64,000 nt of DNA from the NCBI GenBank assembly GCA_963728895.1, contig CAVSLM010000001.1:62001-126000 (forward strand), read 5' to 3'. How positions within the stretch are numbered: the stretch's first letter is position 1; the number at the start of each line of letters is the position of its first letter. A program made the position numbers and the translations under genes. Shown one piece after another: positions 62,166 through 64,000 of this stretch. The stretch comes from CAVSLM01 sp963728895. Lineage in GTDB: Bacteria; Pseudomonadota; Gammaproteobacteria; JBBQDK01. Below the pieces are notes generated by a model that was not told where the DNA came from, searched no databases, and worked only from the letters and a program-made list of their open reading frames with translations.

Positions 62166-62741
62166 ATGCTGCCTCGCCGTCATCTTTCTGCCAGCCTCGC
62201 CGTCGCGGCGGTCCTGCTGCTCGGGATCGGCTCCGACGGGGCGTCTGCGTCCGGTATGCACCGGGCGCGCTCGTCGGTGTGCCGGGATCTCGGGGTGCGC
62301 GGAGCGGCGCGTGCCCTCTGTCGCGAGTACTGCGAACGCCTGGAATGCCCGGAATCCACTGCGAACCAGTCACCCGCCTGCGAGGGACTGGGAGGCCGCC
62401 TCCTCTCGGCGGCCGCCGACCAGGGCGTCACCCTGCTGATCCAGGCGGATACGGTGCAGTGCCGCGCGCTCCCGCCCTTCCCGGCAGACGATGCGAGCCA
62501 ATGGGCCTGCCAGGACAGCCTCGTGCCCGCGGAGCCCGCGCAGATCGATGCCTGGTGCGAATCCCACCCTGATCGCGGTGCGCCCCTGCCCGAGCGGCTT
62601 CGAAGTCCTCCCCCCAGTCGGACCTGGAGGCGAAGAACCTCTACGACACCGAGATGGACCTGTTTCTCAAGTCCGAAGCCTACAAGCGCAGGGAAGGACC
62701 GGACGCGCTGGGATGGGTCGGCGACCCGACGTGGCGCCTGA
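62166..62741 (+). CDS. Exported Cys-rich N-terminal part of a probably frameshifted cytochrome gene
   Basis: The ATG at 62166 opens a 191-codon frame: signal peptide (SASLAVAAVLLLGIGSDGASA, about residues 8-28), then a Cys-rich segment (VCRDLGVRGAARALCREYCE, CPESTANQSPACEGLGGR). From about 62560 on the translation turns into Arg/Ser/Thr-rich text that looks out of frame (RTWRRRTSTTPRWT), while adjacent frames become protein-like. I think the gene continues in the +1 and then +2 frames into the next feature, see findings. It starts 29 bases after the previous gene. Confidence 0.6.
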   Translation: MLPRRHLSASLAVAAVLLLGIGSDGASASGMHRARSSVCRDLGVRGAARALCREYCERLECPESTANQSPACEGLGGRLLSAAADQGVTLLIQADTVQCRALPPFPADDASQWACQDSLVPAEPAQIDAWCESHPDRGAPLPERLRSPPPSRTWRRRTSTTPRWTCFSSPKPTSAGKDRTRWDGSATRRGA

Positions 62742-64000
62742 CGGGTCCCATCGTCGGCAACTTCTACCAGCAGAGTCCGCCGAGCAGCTACGCCGCGCAC
62801 ATCCCCGTCCGCGTCTGGTACTCACCGGAGATCATCGGCTGGCTCTGCCGTGGTCGTTCCGGTGAGATTCCCGACGGCGCGGCGATCATCAAGGAGCTCC
62901 GGCTGGTCAACGACAATCTCGGTGTGAAGCTCGACGACGAAGGGTGCATGTCGGTCGGCAACGACCGGCCCCCCGTCGCGTGGACCGTCATGGTGCGCGC
63001 ACGGGGACACTCGACGGACGGCTGGTACTGGCCCACGAGCAATCTCATCCTGCCCAAGGGCCTCCCGGGCCTTCAGGTCGATCCACCCGTTTTCGATCTG
63101 TCGGGCATCACGCGGCCGGACTTCTACAGGCTCGGCGACCCGCCCCTCGTGCCGGACCCGAACTGGTATCCCAGCGGCTACTGGCCCACGAACCGGTCGA
63201 AGTTCCCGAACGTGATCGAGCCTCAGAACGGCTTCACACCCTTCTGCATCGCCTGCCACGCGTCGGCGGCAAATCAGGACACGTTCGCGAGTCTCGACAA
63301 TGTGCTCGGGAACTCGATCCGCTACAGGCAGTTCGCTCCGATCCCGGGACAGCTCGATCGGCTCCGGAGCAGCGTGCATGTTCCACCCGGCGCCGAGCTG
63401 CCCCCGCCGGCCGATGAGGAGCTCGAGCCGCCCGCCGAGCGGAACACGCCCTTCGCCATCCCCCTCGGGGAGCCCTCCGACGCGTTCCTCGCGTTCTTCC
63501 ACCAGCTCGACGCGGTCTCGTTCTCGGACACCTGGCCGAACCGCCTTCCCGCTCGCACCTGGGATCGCGTCCTCCCCGCGGCCGGCGGAGCGGACAGCTT
63601 CGTCACGCAGAACATGTGCTTCGGCTGCCATGATGCGTTCGAGTACCTGGCCAGCACGGGCAACATGATCTTCGAGGACGTCGATCACGAGGGGGAAAGC
63701 CGTGCAATCAACCTCTCCCCCAACGGCGAGGTCTCGGCCTCACCGATGGGCCTGGCGGGGCGAGATCCGATCTTCTACGCGCAGCTGCAGAGCGAGACCA
63801 ACCGGCTTCCCGAATCCGACGCCTGCATCGAGGACACGTGCCTCCACTGCCACGGCGTGATGGGGCAGCGCCAGCTCGCCGAGGACACGCCCGGGGAAGC
63901 GGATCCGCGCTGCGGGCAGTTCATGGGCGTGGCGCCGCCTGCGGGCGTCCCTGTCGGACGCCCGTTCCGAAAGCGCATGATCCACCAGTATCCAGGCAGT
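62573..64000 (+). CDS. Multiheme cytochrome c-like protein (3' part, runs off window end)
   Basis: An open frame from 62573 to the window end, about 476 codons with no stop. It contains three c-type heme motifs: CIACH (63245-63259), CFGCH (63617-63631) and CLHCH (63839-63853). Between them are stretches such as WRLTGPIVGNFYQQSPPSSY and FPNVIEPQNGFTPF. The first ATG is at 62654; without the upstream signal peptide it would not be exported, so it is more likely the continuation of the gene starting at 62166. Partner of the monoheme protein upstream. Confidence 0.75.

Overview
The window is high-GC chromosomal DNA from a gammaproteobacterium. The strongest evidence is gene order: bamD diverging from rluD-pgeF with clpB nearby, then aspS-nudB-yebC-ruvC-ruvA, ruvB-ybgC-tolQRAB-pal-cpoB-queE-queC, and an aceB-aceA-aceK operon. 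The sulfur-type DsrE protein, the many c-di-GMP and envelope genes and the GC content would fit a Chromatiales- or Acidiferrobacter-like lineage, but the sequence alone does not settle this.

Layout. 1-5.3 kb: partial nitroreductase, BamD, RluD, PgeF, ZIP transporter, GcvR-like ACT protein and peptide deformylase. 5.3-12.3 kb: clpB with a very good sigma-32 promoter, a phosphodiesterase-like enzyme plus DUF1614 membrane protein, a half-size ABC exporter and a DsrE protein. 12.5-28 kb: the translation, recombination and envelope block. It is notable because ruvA and ruvB are separated by a cassette of L,D-transpeptidase, Lpp-like lipoprotein and L,D-transpeptidase; the complete Tol-Pal operon follows. 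28-32 kb: queE, queC and a PAS-GGDEF-EAL protein. 32-40 kb: glycine-zipper lipoprotein, intergenic REP-like palindromes, lipid kinase, metallophosphoesterase, GH13 trehalose-synthase-like enzyme and glycogen-debranching-like enzyme, ending in a four-copy 101-bp tandem array. 40-47.4 kb: DUF1269 protein, a band-7-tail-like protein, and aceBAK diverging from a CysB-like LysR regulator across an intergenic region with inverted repeats.

47.4-51.2 kb is the most obviously mobile part: a HicAB-type toxin-antitoxin pair, a broken IS630 transposase truncated by a complete IS3-family element, and a tRNA-Lys whose 3' end faces this segment. 51-57 kb: small lipoprotein, MltR-like protein, RsuA-family pseudouridine synthase and pyruvate phosphate dikinase. 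57.4-64 kb: a YcaO-TfuA pair (predicted peptide-backbone thioamidation or cyclodehydration) followed by secreted c-type cytochrome-like genes, one of which appears frameshifted twice and runs off the window end. No convincing precursor peptide accompanies the YcaO-TfuA pair, so its substrate is the main open question of the window.

Functionally, RuvABC process Holliday junctions; the two L,D-transpeptidases probably anchor the Lpp-like protein to peptidoglycan beside Tol-Pal, which serves outer-membrane constriction; aceBAK and ppdK together suggest growth on acetate or fatty acids with gluconeogenic flux; the GH13/GH133 pair suggests trehalose or glycogen turnover.
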